Below, piece after piece: positions 44,581 through 55,079 of a stretch of 64,000 nt of DNA. Location of the stretch: the NCBI RefSeq assembly GCF_000003815.2, contig NC_049993.1, positions 16,797,017 through 16,861,016 on the forward strand. Reading direction: 5' to 3'. The notes beneath the pieces were generated by a model that was given only the letters and a program-made list of their open reading frames with translations, did not search any database and had not been told where the DNA came from. Position 1 is the first letter of the stretch. Every line of letters begins with the position of its first letter. Made by a program: the position numbers and the translations under genes. This stretch comes from Branchiostoma floridae. Its lineage: Eukaryota > Chordata > Leptocardii > Amphioxiformes > Branchiostomatidae.

Positions 44581-45030
44581 AAAGTAGACTAGTACTTTGG
44601 TTCAAAGATAATAACTATTTATAGCTGTGATGCTTCTCTAACATCAAGGTGTATACAAGAAAGGCCGGATAGATGGAAAACGTTATGTTACTACAACCCA
44701 ACATCTGTTTGATGGTTACTTGCTGAAGATACTTGCATTTTACTATCAAAAAACTAATCTCCTACAAGGTATATATAAGTTGTAAGTACGTGAATCCATC
44801 TTGTAACTTGAGTCTTTTAAACAGTCATACGTTGAATTGTGAATCTGTGATATCTCATACAGAATGCAGCAACGAACGCAGTAGAGTGATATCTAGTATA
44901 GTCATAAACAAAGTCGAAGTCAACTTTCTACAGTTTTAAAGATAAGAATATAATCCGATGCGACTTCCAGTCCCTTATCTCCACCATACCAGGTGGTACG
45001 AGAAAGATTACCTCCCCTAATAACCACGTT
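44581..45030. other. Stretch with no supported gene
   Basis: AT-rich sequence without recognisable repeats or exons. Confidence 0.4.
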
Positions 45031-45236
45031 TTGCAGTATCCCCACTTTAGTAGCACGCCTTATCCAACCATCGTGCGCGTATCTAATCTCTTTACGTTTG
45101 CCTGTATTCCCAACAGTGTATCAATTGTTAGCGACCCCGGCAAATTGACAGACTGGCGTCTGCTGCTGCCTGATCACTTATCTCACGTGTACAGGGGATC
45201 TCTCTCGTCAGCTCAAGCAACGTACGTCTGCGTTAA

Positions 45237-45484
45237 GGTGCTCTCACTGGGCGTGGGGCACGCTTGCGGCCTTGTTGCGTTCGTTCACTGCGTCACTGTT
45301 TTGTTATTTTCTCCGATTTTTTATAATTCAGATATTGCGTAATACGTAAAAGTATGACATAGAATACAACACAACACAATACACAACAAGTAAGAAAAGT
45401 CGTTCTTTATCTCTGAAATTCGTTGAGTATCTTCCAAACCCAGCAATGCAGCAAGCGTGCCCCACGTCACGTTGAGAGTGCACC
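45237..45484. mobile_element. TTAA-flanked MITE, copy 2
   Basis: It is flanked by TTAA (45233-45236) and TTTA (45485-45488). GTGGGGCACGCTTGC is mirrored by GCAAGCGTGCCCCAC, and GGTGCTCTCA by TGAGAGTGCACC. The core CTCTGAAATTCGTTGAGTAT matches the copy at 26275. Confidence 0.85.
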
Positions 45485-45677
45485 TTTAGACACAACCTTT
45501 TCTTATATTTATTGCTTCGTCCTATACAGAAAAAAATCTTAAAAGAAGAAAGCTTTCTGTAAGTGTGCTTAAGTGTGTTCTTCGTATACACTGAATAATT
45601 GTTTTGAAAAAGCTAAGCTTTCTGTATTTAAGATAAACAATTTGTCCAAAAATTAAGAATTTTTTCTCAAATTGAAG

Positions 45678-45839
45678 ATTTTCCACTGTCTTACAACACC
45701 AAAATTAGCTTACCTCGAATTTTCAGTCGCACTTCCGCCGACCTTCTTCAGGAGTGATGATTCAGTTACTCTTATCACGTGACTTAGAGACACGTGATTC
45801 GAGGTAAGCTAATTTTGGTGTTGTAAGACAGTGGAAAAT
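45678..45839. mobile_element. Hairpin element with perfect 43-bp arms
   Basis: ATTTTCCACTGTCTTACAAC ... (45678-45720) is exactly mirrored at 45797-45839. The 76-bp loop holds TCACGTGACTTAGAGACACGTG, itself a small palindrome. Perfect arms imply a young element or maintenance by conversion. Confidence 0.92.
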
Positions 45840-46117
45840 ATGTACTACGTCAACACAACAAGTAATTTTTTTCTTAACTATATGTACACTGTAGACCCTA
45901 CCCCAGCACATGTACATGTACGTGTACATTGGTTCGGTACATGCTGCCGACCTGGTCTGTGACGGTGCGGTTTTTCCTCAGCCATTTGTCACTATCGATG
46001 ACGGCATTTCTGCAGAGGTCAGGAGATGAAACCTCTCGCCATATTACAGACATAAATCATGTATCCGGCTGAACTGTGGGCCGGACCGGCATCATAGATT
46101 AAACAGGGACCATGCTA

Positions 46118-46288
46118 ATCTCCAAGCAGATGCTACGGTGGCATATGATAGTATCAAAAGCTGGCAGAGGAGTGAAGCCGGAGTGAAGCCGGAGTGTGTT
46201 TCGCTACAAATGGACACCTCTTGGCTACCTACACTCCTTGACCAGTTTGGTACTATCCTATGCCATTGTAGGATCTGCTTGGAGATAA
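46118..46288. mobile_element. Mutator-like MITE with 9-bp TSD
   Basis: The 9-bp GGACCATGC flanks both ends (46109-46117 and 46289-46297). Ends TAATCTCCAAGCAGATGC and GGATCTGCTTGGAGATAA are inverted, and the arms extend to about 46 bp. A 9-bp target duplication is characteristic of Mutator-like elements. The loop includes a doubled GAAGCCGGAGT. Confidence 0.9.
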
Positions 46289-46373
46289 GGACCATGCGTA
46301 CTTAAGGTAACAATTAGTCAAGTAAATGGATGGAGTTTAGAAACAATCAGACGTTTTACGTGGCGTTCTGTAG

Positions 46374-46580
46374 CCTCCATAGCAGGCCTCTCTGGGGCCC
46401 TTTTCCGTCTTTTTTTGCTCATAATACACTTTTGCTGGGCATTTCTTTTTGTACTGGGTCGCTTAACCATACGGGGCCAATGGTCAACCGATCCAATACA
46501 GACAGAAATGGCCAGCAAAAGTGTATTGTGAGTAAATAGAAAGACGGGAAAAGGGGCCCCAGAGAGCCCTGCTATGGAGG
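46374..46580. mobile_element. Foldback MITE, about 66-bp arms
   Basis: CCTCCATAGCAGGCCTCTCT ... is mirrored by ... AGAGAGCCCTGCTATGGAGG with few mismatches, followed inward by CACTTTTGCTGG against CCAGCAAAAGTG. The loop holds GGGGCCAATGGTCAACCGAT. No clear target duplication. Confidence 0.9.
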
Positions 46581-46599
46581 ATAAGCATTCTCTACCTTT

Positions 46600-48050
46600 C
46601 GTCAACGTCACTCAGTGAGTTTAATATTGCAGACATCACCCCTCTTCCATATCGTTGGGCCTGCAATTGCCCTTGCCCATAATACGTACAAAGTGAGATA
46701 CTATACTAGTTACTCCTTATCGTTTATTAGTTCCTGAAACGTTCTTACTTCTACATTTCGTCCATGCTGGAAGAAAATTCAGCAAGCAAAATCTGGCAAA
46801 CGAAGGAATTTTCCTTATTGGTACTATTGGCTAGCTACCAAGAAACACCCCAAAGGGTTGGGGTTGCTCAGAAATTTTCGTTTTGGCAGAGAGGTGTCGA
46901 ACTGACCCGTTGGCCAACTGACATGTCCACGGCAAGATGATGAGTTATGACACCCGTTGCCATGGTCACGTACAGATCCTGTGTGCTGTTAGCGAAGATA
47001 AGGCTCAAGTTATCCGCCTGTTCAGTGCTAAGTCCACATAGAGGAAGCAGAAAAGTTCAGCACTGATTTACAAGCTTGCAGTGGTCGAGATAGAGATGGC
47101 AGCGTGGTTCAGCTCTAAAATAAAGTCGCTTTTCTCATATACAGGTTAGTAAGCTTATTTGTTTGTTTGCATTGCATACCGGTAGACCACCTCGTAGTGT
47201 AATACATGTACTAGACTGAGTAAAAGTAAAAGTATGAAGCAAACGGTCACTGCGGAGTATAGTACTCAGGCTAGTAACACACCAGGTTTGTACCCGAAAA
47301 GTTCAAGCTGTATATCTAGACAGATTTATTCGATGCACCCACACCGGGACTGACCCCGCCTTTCTGTCGGATCGTTTCAATCAGTTTGGTTGGTGTACAC
47401 CATGGTACTTCCCTGACAGAGCTTCGTACTAATGTCTACAGTGTAAAGGGCCTTTCCGAAGGGCACAACGTCGGGACATATCAAAGGACTCGTACCCAGG
47501 CCAGGACCTTTGGGCTTGAGCTTTACCGTTACGCTTCCCGACGCCACGCAGCTTCTTTCTAGATTTCATTTACCATGCCCTGGAGAAGAGATAGGTACCG
47601 TCTTTTGGAATTGTTGTGCTGCCCCTTCGGCTGATTAAAATGAAAAGGCTCTGTGCCTGATGATGGTGGTGTTGACATCAAAACTACTGCCTACAGTTGA
47701 CTACATTCTGAAATATAAATCATGGTATAGCTTGTTTTGTTAGGTTTGACGTCTTCTTTTGAGGCCTTGGAAAAAGTAAACTTGTATAATTTCTCCTGAG
47801 TAGTATTTCCATCCCCATCGCCCATCCCTCACGGCCCGGCTCGCACGCTTAATGACACGGCTCTAAATGGCTCGATTAAGGGGCTTGCGCAGAAGTTACG
47901 GCGGCAGGTACGGCGGTGGGCGGCGTGTCTTCAACTGCCATTAGTGATAACTATGTCCCCTGATGGGTACCGGCCCGCACGCATTAATCAGGGAACTAAG
48001 CAGGAGATGTGCTTAGGGCGGCTATATCGGCTATATAGAGTATGTGGAGA
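46600..48050. other. Mostly unassigned; GC-rich island at about 47820-48000
   Basis: 46600-47800 is single-copy with no supported exon. The 47820-48000 block (CCCGGCTCGCACGC, TACGGCGGTGGGCGGCG, GCCATTAGTGATAA) is a candidate regulatory element with homeodomain-like ATTA sites. Confidence 0.3.
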
Positions 48051-48057
48051 AGGATAG

Positions 48058-48232
48058 CCTCAAGCCAACCGTTCACACTTACGCCACATCTTCAGAAAAG
48101 ACGCTGGATCCAGAGCCGCATGTTCCCCATTTAGGAACTTTATTCGAACCAACACACAACAAACATGTTTCGCCGTGTGGCTTCCTCGTCTTTTCTGAAG
48201 ATGTGGCGTAAGTGTGAACGGTTGGCTTGAGG
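48058..48232. mobile_element. Hairpin element with perfect 46-bp arms
   Basis: CCTCAAGCCAACCGTTCACA ... (48058-48103) is exactly mirrored at 48187-48232. The 83-bp loop reads, on the minus strand, GGAAGCCACACGGCGAAACA, a motif seen in several animal repeat families. Non-coding. Confidence 0.92.
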
Positions 48233-48289
48233 TTGTCGTCCCCCACATATTATGGATATAGATACAGATATAGGCAAAAGTTAGGTATA

Positions 48290-48790
48290 TAAATACTATC
48301 CCCAAATACTGGGTTAAGAGAAAGCAGTATGTGCCATTTAAAAGTCTTTCTTTGTTTTGAATCGAGCAGGAATCAAACTCAAGAACCAACAGTACGTTAA
48401 CACTCTACCCGTCGTTCAGTGTAATTTAACCAGCTGCTGCCGCACCGCGAAGCTGGTGTGTTACGGCGAAGGGCGGTTATACCGGCCATATAGATACAGA
48501 TACAGGCAAAAGTTAGGTGTGACAGGTCGTTCAGTGTAATATAGCCAGCTGCTGCCGCGCTGTGTGCCTGCGAAGCTGGTGTGTTACCCCGAAGGGCGGT
48601 TATACCGGCCATATAGATACAGATCCAGGCAAAGTTAGGTGTGACAGGTCGTTCAGTGTAATATAACCAGCTGCTGCCGCGCCCCGAAGCTGGTGTGTCA
48701 CGCCAAAGGGCGGTTACGTTATGTATATCCATACAGATACAGATGTGAGCAGGCAGGAGGGAAGGGGAGCTGAGCTCATCACTCAGCTGA
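48290..48790 (-). mobile_element. SINE-C with a three-unit 5' module array, minus strand
   Basis: Reading from 48790 down, about 120-bp modules (ACACACCAGCTTCG, AGCTGGTTATATTACACTGA, then ACGACCTGTCACACC, GTATCTGTATCTATATGGCC) repeat near 48690, 48570 and 48449. They end directly in the SINE head (GACGGGTAGAGTGTT, TTGAGTTTGATTCCTG). The body stops after about 90 bp (CCCAGTATTTGGGG). The same order occurs on the plus strand at 52685-53165. A 140-codon frame through the modules is an artefact. Confidence 0.75.
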
Positions 48791-48850
48791 TTTATCATAT
48801 GATCTTCATCATCAATCAATTAGATTAATTAGGAAGGAAATAAAAGATAC

Positions 48851-49153
48851 TGTAAAAGGGAATATGGTCGCTGGAGTTCATTTCTTGAAAAAAACAAACA
48901 CCCAGATTGTTCGCGGTGGTTTTACATTCGCGTTTGAAACTGCTGCATCAATTAATTAGATTAATTAGGAAGCAAATAAAAGATACTGAAAAAGGACAAA
49001 ATGTTTGTGGGAGTTCATTTCGAAAAAATTGAGTTTTTTTGTAGTTTTGAGTTCACGGTTGGAAATGCCATGTGAGGGTATTTAGGCGGTGGTCTCAACT
49101 CAGCGACCATAGCGAAAACCTCGAATGTAAAGGGACAGTTCTCTTTTACAGTA
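48851..49153. mobile_element. TACTGTA-ended MITE with internal duplication
   Basis: TACTGTAAAAGGGAA at the left is mirrored by CTCTTTTACAGTA at the right. TTCGCGGTGGTTTTA and GAGTTCA words link it to 35133-35327. ATTAGATTAATTAGGAAG followed by AAATAAAAGATACTG occurs twice (about 48820 and 48954), so one end has been duplicated. Confidence 0.65.
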
Positions 49154-49159
49154 TACTTG

Positions 49160-50000
49160 GAAGTGAAAGAATTATGATTATTTTAGCTGATTAATAATAA
49201 ATATTTGTTTCTGAATGATCAGCAAGGCGGAGTATGAAAAATAAGTAAGGCGACGAAAGTGTTAAGAGTGATAATCATATTTTCATTAATGACATATTCT
49301 TCATCATCAATCATACAATTAATCGGGGTGAGCGTAAGGAAGGGGAAGGAATTGGTTAGTAATCGCTTAAGTGCTGAGTAATCACATAATCTTGATGATC
49401 AATAACATAAATAAGACAAGAATGGCAGGGCGATGAAGTAGCATAAGACAATGCCAAGAAAGTGAAAGGAATTGATAAAACAATTGATTTAGAACTTTCA
49501 TTGAAGAAATGATATAGCACTGATTGATCACAAGGGCTTGATGATCAATCATAACACTAAGAGAAAAGGATTATTTATAAGCAAGCGACATGACATTGAA
49601 AGCAATAATGACATACTGATCTTAGCTTGATAGTTCATCTGTTTTGATATAAATCATTCGGGTGGATTGCTCATTCTTTAACAAAGACTTGAGTTGCTAC
49701 TAAGTAACTATTTAAGGAATTCTTAATTTTCTTGGTGTTGGAATGTGGAGTTCCATTTTTCTTCAGAACGAATAATTGATTACATAATTAATTACTACTA
49801 TTTATGAATCACAAAGCACAGTTAACAAAGGACAGAGGATATAAAAGAACGCGATTGATTTTGAGTAATGATTACGACACTGATTTACAAAAACACCTTG
49901 ATTGTCGATTCTAAACTTCATTATTTCATCTTCCTTCTTTACCGTGTTTTCAATAGCTTCCAAATTCGATTCTAAGAAATAACTTTGTCCAACACCATTC
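49160..50000. other. AT-rich stretch with no supported gene
   Basis: Many ATCAATCA/GATGATCAAT words suggest old degenerate tandem DNA, but no unit can be fixed by eye. Confidence 0.4.
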
Positions 50001-50002
50001 TC

Positions 50003-50600
50003 TAATGACATAGGAGTGCAAAAGGTTTTATGAGTGGCAAATGATTTAACTTTTAAGTTAAAACTTAATCAATATTGCACTAATTAACTACAAGAGTATT
50101 TCATCTGCCACAATTTAGATGTTTTTGGTGGCTGTTTGAAGTCATCGCTAATTCGATTTTAAAAGATTTGGTGCAACTTCGTTTCCTAATGATATCTGGT
50201 TGCGAAATGTTTCATGAGTGGCAAATGTCTAAACTTATACTAATCAACATTGAACTAATTAACTACAGGAGTATTTTATCAGCCACAATTACGATGTTTT
50301 AGTAGCTGTTTTAAATCATGCCTTAACTCGATTTTACAAAGACTTCTTATTCGGTGCAACTTCGTCCCCTAATGCGGTAACTTCGTTTCCTAATGATATC
50401 TGGTTGCGAAATGTTTTATGAGTGGTAAATGACTAAACTTAACTTAATCAATATTGCACCAATCAACTACACGTAAGAGTATTTCATCTGCCAGAAAACA
50501 TTACGATGTTTTAGTAGCTGTTTTAAATCATGCCTCAATTCGATTTTACAAAGACTTCGGATTGGGTACAACTTCGTCCCTTAATGCGCTAAGTTATCGC
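50003..50600. repeat. Tandem array, about 190-200-bp unit, three copies
   Basis: CTAATGATATCTGGTTGCGA or its variant starts each unit (about 50003, 50187, 50391). TTATGAGTGGCAAATG, AGAGTATTTCATCTGCCA and GATTTTACAAAGACTTC recur. Confidence 0.9.
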
Positions 50601-50830
50601 TAATGGAGTCCATCCATTTCCGTCTCAGCAATTTGTGCTCATAGAACCTTCCGAACGGAGATAAACGGAGTAGGAAATGGGCACCTCGCCAGGTTTAGCC
50701 CTCCACATAAACGGATTCCATTAACAAACTGCGGCTCTATTGACACCGGAGTTTACGTGATTGATCATCAAACCCGGACGACCAGAATGTCTCGAATGTC
50801 AAAAAACTTTTCCCCATCCTTTACTGATTG

Positions 50831-51118
50831 AATATGGGCCATTTTGCTAGAAAGAAATCTGTTTTTTTTGTAGTAGTATTCGACTCCCACTGGCGTTTTA
50901 AAGATCTTGAAGGGCTAACTGCCTCTGTGCTATTGACTTTGAAACCTGGTAGAAATGGACATAGACTCTGCTCTACTTCGCTCTTGTTATTTTCTTCATA
51001 TCATATAATCTGTTCATTTTCCAATAGGTCCACCATCCGGTTCACCTAAATTTTTTAGGTCCGTTTTTCTGGACCGGCCCAATAAGAAAAAAAAAGGTTT
51101 TGTACCGGTACACCCCTA
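50831..51118 (+). mobile_element. hAT family member, 5'-truncated
   Basis: It matches 2219-2651 from AAAGAAATCTGTTT onward: CCACTGGCGTTTTAAA, GGTCCACCATCCGGT, TTTTTCTGGACCGG, and the right end GTACCGGTACACCCCTA. The left terminal repeat and CAGGTC region are missing. Confidence 0.85.
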
Positions 51119-51260
51119 GCCGGGGTATCGCGCAGTAATCTTCGGTAATTGATAGCAGAACGCCCGCCAGGCAGAGCCGATGATTACCGAGACAAAGCAC
51201 GGGCGGTGCGGGCGGAATCGTTAACTCAGGAGCCGCATTAACTCGGCTTTCAGGCGCTGC
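51119..51260. promoter_or_regulatory. GC-rich candidate regulatory island
   Basis: GCGCAGTAATCTTCGGTAAT, GATGATTACCGAGAC and GCATTAACTCGGC lie in a GC-rich setting; GGTAAT and ATTACC form a loose inverted pair. Compositional call only. Confidence 0.2.
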
Positions 51261-51663
51261 TAAGTGGATCTTCCCAGAAAAGATCTTAGAAAAGTTACGA
51301 CATTAGACCGGCTTTACTTTGCCGTGTTGGTATGCAGGTGATCACACAGTTACGGTATGTCACCTACATTCAGCACGTGTTACTGGATTTAAACCTAAAG
51401 CCTTACTTTGTCTTTGTTATATCATGTGCTGTGAGAACTTTCCTTGCAAAGATCTTAACTTGTACATCCAGACATTGTCAGTGTGTCTTGCAGCTATGCC
51501 TTGAACTGCAAGGCGTCGCTTCAAATTTCTATATCACATTGCTACATCATTTTCCAACTAGTTCCAGATCTACGAAGACCTAATGGAAAACAGATACCCA
51601 TATTGGCCACGCTGATGCTACTTTCAGTTCGGCAAAAGATCTGTTCGTCTACGTGTGGGTGGC

Positions 51664-51832
51664 AATGGACCGATCCTGTCGAACGCCATATCGAACAAAC
51701 AGAACCCCCTATTCTATTTCGAACACCTCCGTCAAAAACAGCCCCAGTGGGATGGAAATGGCTATTTTTGACGGAGGTGTTCGAAATAGAACCATGATCG
51801 AACAGGGGGCGGGGTTTAGGGATCGGTCCATT
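51664..51832. mobile_element. Palindromic MITE, copy C (best preserved)
   Basis: The ends are AATGGACCGATCCTGTCGAA and GGATCGGTCCATT; inner arms are TTTCGAACACCTCCGTCAAA and its inverse. It is 169 bp with a loop of about 30 bp (CAGCCCCAGTGGGATGG). It matches copies A and B throughout. Confidence 0.95.
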
Positions 51833-51954
51833 GATACTTTCTGAATAAAGTTGAGCTGTAAGTTGCAACATAAGACTTGTATAACTGGAGCACAAATAAG
51901 AAACCTGAATTTATCTCTAGGAAATCCTCCATCTATATCTATACATGTCACAGA

Positions 51955-52131
51955 TACAGTTAAAGCCGCTTAATTGCACAGCCTATTTGCCAGTGATTTT
52001 CGTGCAATTATCCGGCTGGTGCAATAATACGAAGTTATCCAGCTGCACCGCGCCTGTTTGGGATTTGTGATTCTGTGCAGTTAACAGGAGTGTGCGTTTA
52101 TCCGTTGTGCAATTAACTGGTTTCTACTGTA
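51955..52131 (+). mobile_element. TA-flanked MITE, copy 1
   Basis: TACAGTTAAAGCCGCTTAAT at the left and CTGGTTTCTACTGTA at the right are inverted, with TGCACGGC/GTGCAATTA subterminal pairs. The TA ends suit a Tc1/mariner type. Same family at 54747 and 62255. Confidence 0.82.
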
Positions 52132-52139
52132 GTACTAAA

Positions 52140-52680
52140 ACTTTAGGGTGATTTTCTTTCTTTCAGAACACTTATCGGGTATATGTAATTGAATGTCGTT
52201 TAATCGATTTTTTTTATCGGTTGTCACTATCACATCATACAGTCGCAGTACTATGCTCTTTTCTTCCCTGAGCTCTCATGTGACGTTTTAGTTTATTTAT
52301 TCATTTATTTGTTAAAATTTTCCAAAATACAGCGGAAGGTATGGCGGAACAGGTGTTTCTTGTTAGACGACGCCTTTTTAAGGCCGTCATACCGAAGTTG
52401 ATGGATTGCTCATTTACAACTTTTGGAGCCAAGTCCAAAACGCCAGCTCAGCAGAAGTTAGAAAATTTAGGGTTCATCGGAGTCATAAACAACGTCCGGG
52501 TTCCATTACATTAAAGCGCGCCAGATTAGGACGTGTTTTACGTAAGTGGAGAGGAGATTATCCTGTCAGGAGGGGATTAACTCCTGATCTCTCGTCTCTT
52601 CCGGGAGGAAAACAAGTCCATTACTCACGGGAGGGTAGGGACATATTTGATGAATAGGCACACCGCTGCAATAGGCAATT
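52140..52680. other. Stretch with no supported gene
   Basis: AT-rich, then a moderately GC block (52400-52640) where a plus-strand frame of about 83 codons is open. It lacks splice sites and known motifs, so it is not annotated. Confidence 0.35.
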
Positions 52681-52684
52681 GCAT

Positions 52685-53165
52685 GTGGGTATATGTACTT
52701 GTATTTGTCTCTGTATCTGCATCTGTATCTGCATCTACATCTGCATCTGTATTTGCATATGCATATGCCTCTGTATCTGTGTCTGTACCTGTGTCTGTAT
52801 CTCTGTACCTATATAGCCGGTATAATCGTCCTTCGGTGTAACACACCGGCGTCAGTATCTGTATCTATATAGCCGGTATGATCGCCCTTAGGCGTAACAC
52901 ATAATCTTGGCAGGCACGCGGCGCGGCAACAGCTGGTTATTTTACACTGAACGACGGGTAGGGTGTTCTATTGGTCGTGAGTTTGATTCCTGGTCGATTC
53001 ATACTGCCTTCTTTCACTAAGTATTTGGGGACAGTATGGTAGCTAAACACAGCAGTACCAATGGGAATGCCTTCTGCTGTTGTAATAGCAGAATTGTGTG
53101 TGGCTCCGGGCTACAAAAACGGAGATGGGCGCCGCCATATACGCCGTCTGATGTGGGAAAAAATT
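52685..53165 (+). mobile_element. SINE-C with hexanucleotide and module array at its 5' side
   Basis: A (CTGTAT/CTGCAT)n run at about 52710-52805 leads into two modules (ACCTATATAGCCGGTATAAT, TAGCCGGTATGATCG; each with CGTAACAC or GTGTAACAC), then GGCAACAGCTGGTTATT and CACTGAACGACGGGTAGGG. The SINE body follows (GAGTTTGATTCCTGG, AGTATTTGGGGACAGTATGG, AAACGGAGATGGGCG). It matches the minus-strand locus at 48290-48790. Confidence 0.75.
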
Positions 53166-53169
53166 AACC

Positions 53170-54740
53170 TCTTTGATATCTGGAGTACATCATATCGCTG
53201 ATAGCAAAAAAAACGTGTCATAGAGGCCTTTCTTTATGAGCAGGATCAATTTTCTTACCAATGTTGGTAGAACCAGTCATTTTTGCCCAGAGAATGGCTG
53301 CAGACGGTCACTAAAATGTCGAATCTTGTAAATTTCTTGTAGAAAAAAAAATTGTTATTCAAAACCTTGTCTTGCCTCTCGATGACGTTATTGGCGAAAC
53401 TATCTGCCTTTAACTTTATTTGTTACCAGAGGCGAGAGCTATCCAGCGTATGTCCTGAATGTAACAGATGGTACCGGTCACCGATGTACTTTTCATTTCT
53501 TAAATGCGACGAAGCAAAGGGAGACATTTCTATTTTCGGCCAAAGATATCTTTAGGCGGTTTTCTTTCAAAAGATCCTGTATGCTTTGATGACGTCCAAG
53601 GCCTAGGAGAGCCAAAGCTTTTACCTCTCAGTTTGAGGCCACTGTGATCTTATCTTAACTTCTATTTTAAGACATCATCAGTCAAACCTTAGAAATACAG
53701 TTCTTATCAACAAGAGCCACAAAACCCTTCTGGCAAGCGACTGTGGCGATGTCTGCATGTAATCAGAAGATAGCTATAGAGAGACGTTCAATGAAAACCT
53801 TGTCGTAAGGTATTTGACGTCTGAATGCAATAAACATGAAATCGTTAGGTGAAGATCTAGTTGTAAATTTGTAGCCTTTCGGAAGTCTTTCGGAAGTCTT
53901 CTTTCGTTACAGATGACATCTCAAAGATTTTTTATTGAATGCATTGAGCGCACCAGACAACCGATCGGTCAACGGGGACGCCTGCCGTTCTTATTGGCTC
54001 GGAGCCAGTCGATATAACAGGATGGGGTCCCGCCGATTGTTCACCTAAAGATCGCTGATGGGCTTTATCCAATACTGGCCGCGGTAAAGTACATGTTTAT
54101 GGTCCGTGGCCGGCTACGTGGGTATTGTATGTAGAAAATCGATAGAGGGCAACTCAGCGTTTTAGATAGGAGACTAGGTAGGCAGTATCTGTGTATAACA
54201 TATGGCGTGTATATATTCAGCTGGCATATGATCGACCGAAGGTAAATATAGCTGTAAATAGTTTCTCTGCCACCTTAATAGAAGCACTAACGCTACAAAG
54301 TAAAATTCGCAAGCTTCTCGAATTTGTCATGCAAAAGTGAAACTAGCTATGATCTGTCTGCAGTTGCTTTTATACTGTTCATTATAAAAGAAGGAACACA
54401 GATGCGTTGCTATTGTCATTTGTAAAGTTTAATGATCAATTGATACCCACTATGCCTGTTTTAAGCATCCATAGTGCCGCAATAATCCAAAATGACCTCA
54501 ACGGTCATCCATTCAACAATAGATTAGCGATAAATTTCCATTTCTTGTTTATTCACAAGTATTGACATCGATATCCGGGATGACACTCTGAAAGAGACCA
54601 GATCATTGGTTATTCAGGTCGACAGCTTTTATGTATCCTTCCCGTGCTTTACATTGATTTATTTAACGGTGGTCTATTTTGTGTGACATTCAGTGTAACA
54701 ACACTAAAGTTGGGACGCTTCGATGCTTGATTAGCCCATT
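53170..54740. other. Stretch with no supported gene
   Basis: A plus-strand frame near 53352-53555 includes the peptide CPECNRWYR but no second Cys pair, acceptor or donor. GTCTTTCGGAAGTCTT is duplicated near 53880. A CpG-richer patch lies at 53960-54120. Confidence 0.35.
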
Positions 54741-54746
54741 AGCTGA

Positions 54747-54931
54747 TACAGTAGAAGCCGCTTAATTGCACGGCCTATTTGCCCGTAAATTCCGTGCAAT
54801 TATCTGGCTGGTGCAATAATGCGAAGTTATCTTGCAGGACCAAACCGGTTTGGGACTCTGGGATTCCGTGCAGATATGGGATAACAGAAGTGTACGTTAA
54901 TCCGTTGTGCAATTACCTGGCTTCTACTGTA
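54747..54931 (+). mobile_element. TA-flanked MITE, copy 2
   Basis: TACAGTAGAAGCCGCTTAAT and ACCTGGCTTCTACTGTA are inverted ends. The interior aligns with copy 1 (CAATTATCTGGCTGGTGCAA, TAATCCGTTGTGCAATTA). Confidence 0.88.
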
Positions 54932-55079
54932 TTACAATTTACAATCTTTAACTTAGGGAGCATACTGTGTTAAGGTTATTCATATTCATGGAATTCATAC
55001 TGTTTTGCCCTCAACTATGATAAATAAGTTAACGTGACCTAAACCTACAATATACTTGATTGATATTGTCAATAAATGT

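Noticed and set aside
48397-48819. Longest open frame (about 140 codons, minus strand)
   Set aside because: It runs through the tandem SINE-C modules; its internal peptide repeats follow the DNA repeat and there are no splice or start signals.
52406-52657. Basic 83-codon plus-strand frame
   Set aside because: No splice signal or family motif; too short to separate from chance.
53352-53555. Frame containing CPECNRW, zinc-finger-like
   Set aside because: Only one Cys pair, no second ligand pair, no splice support.
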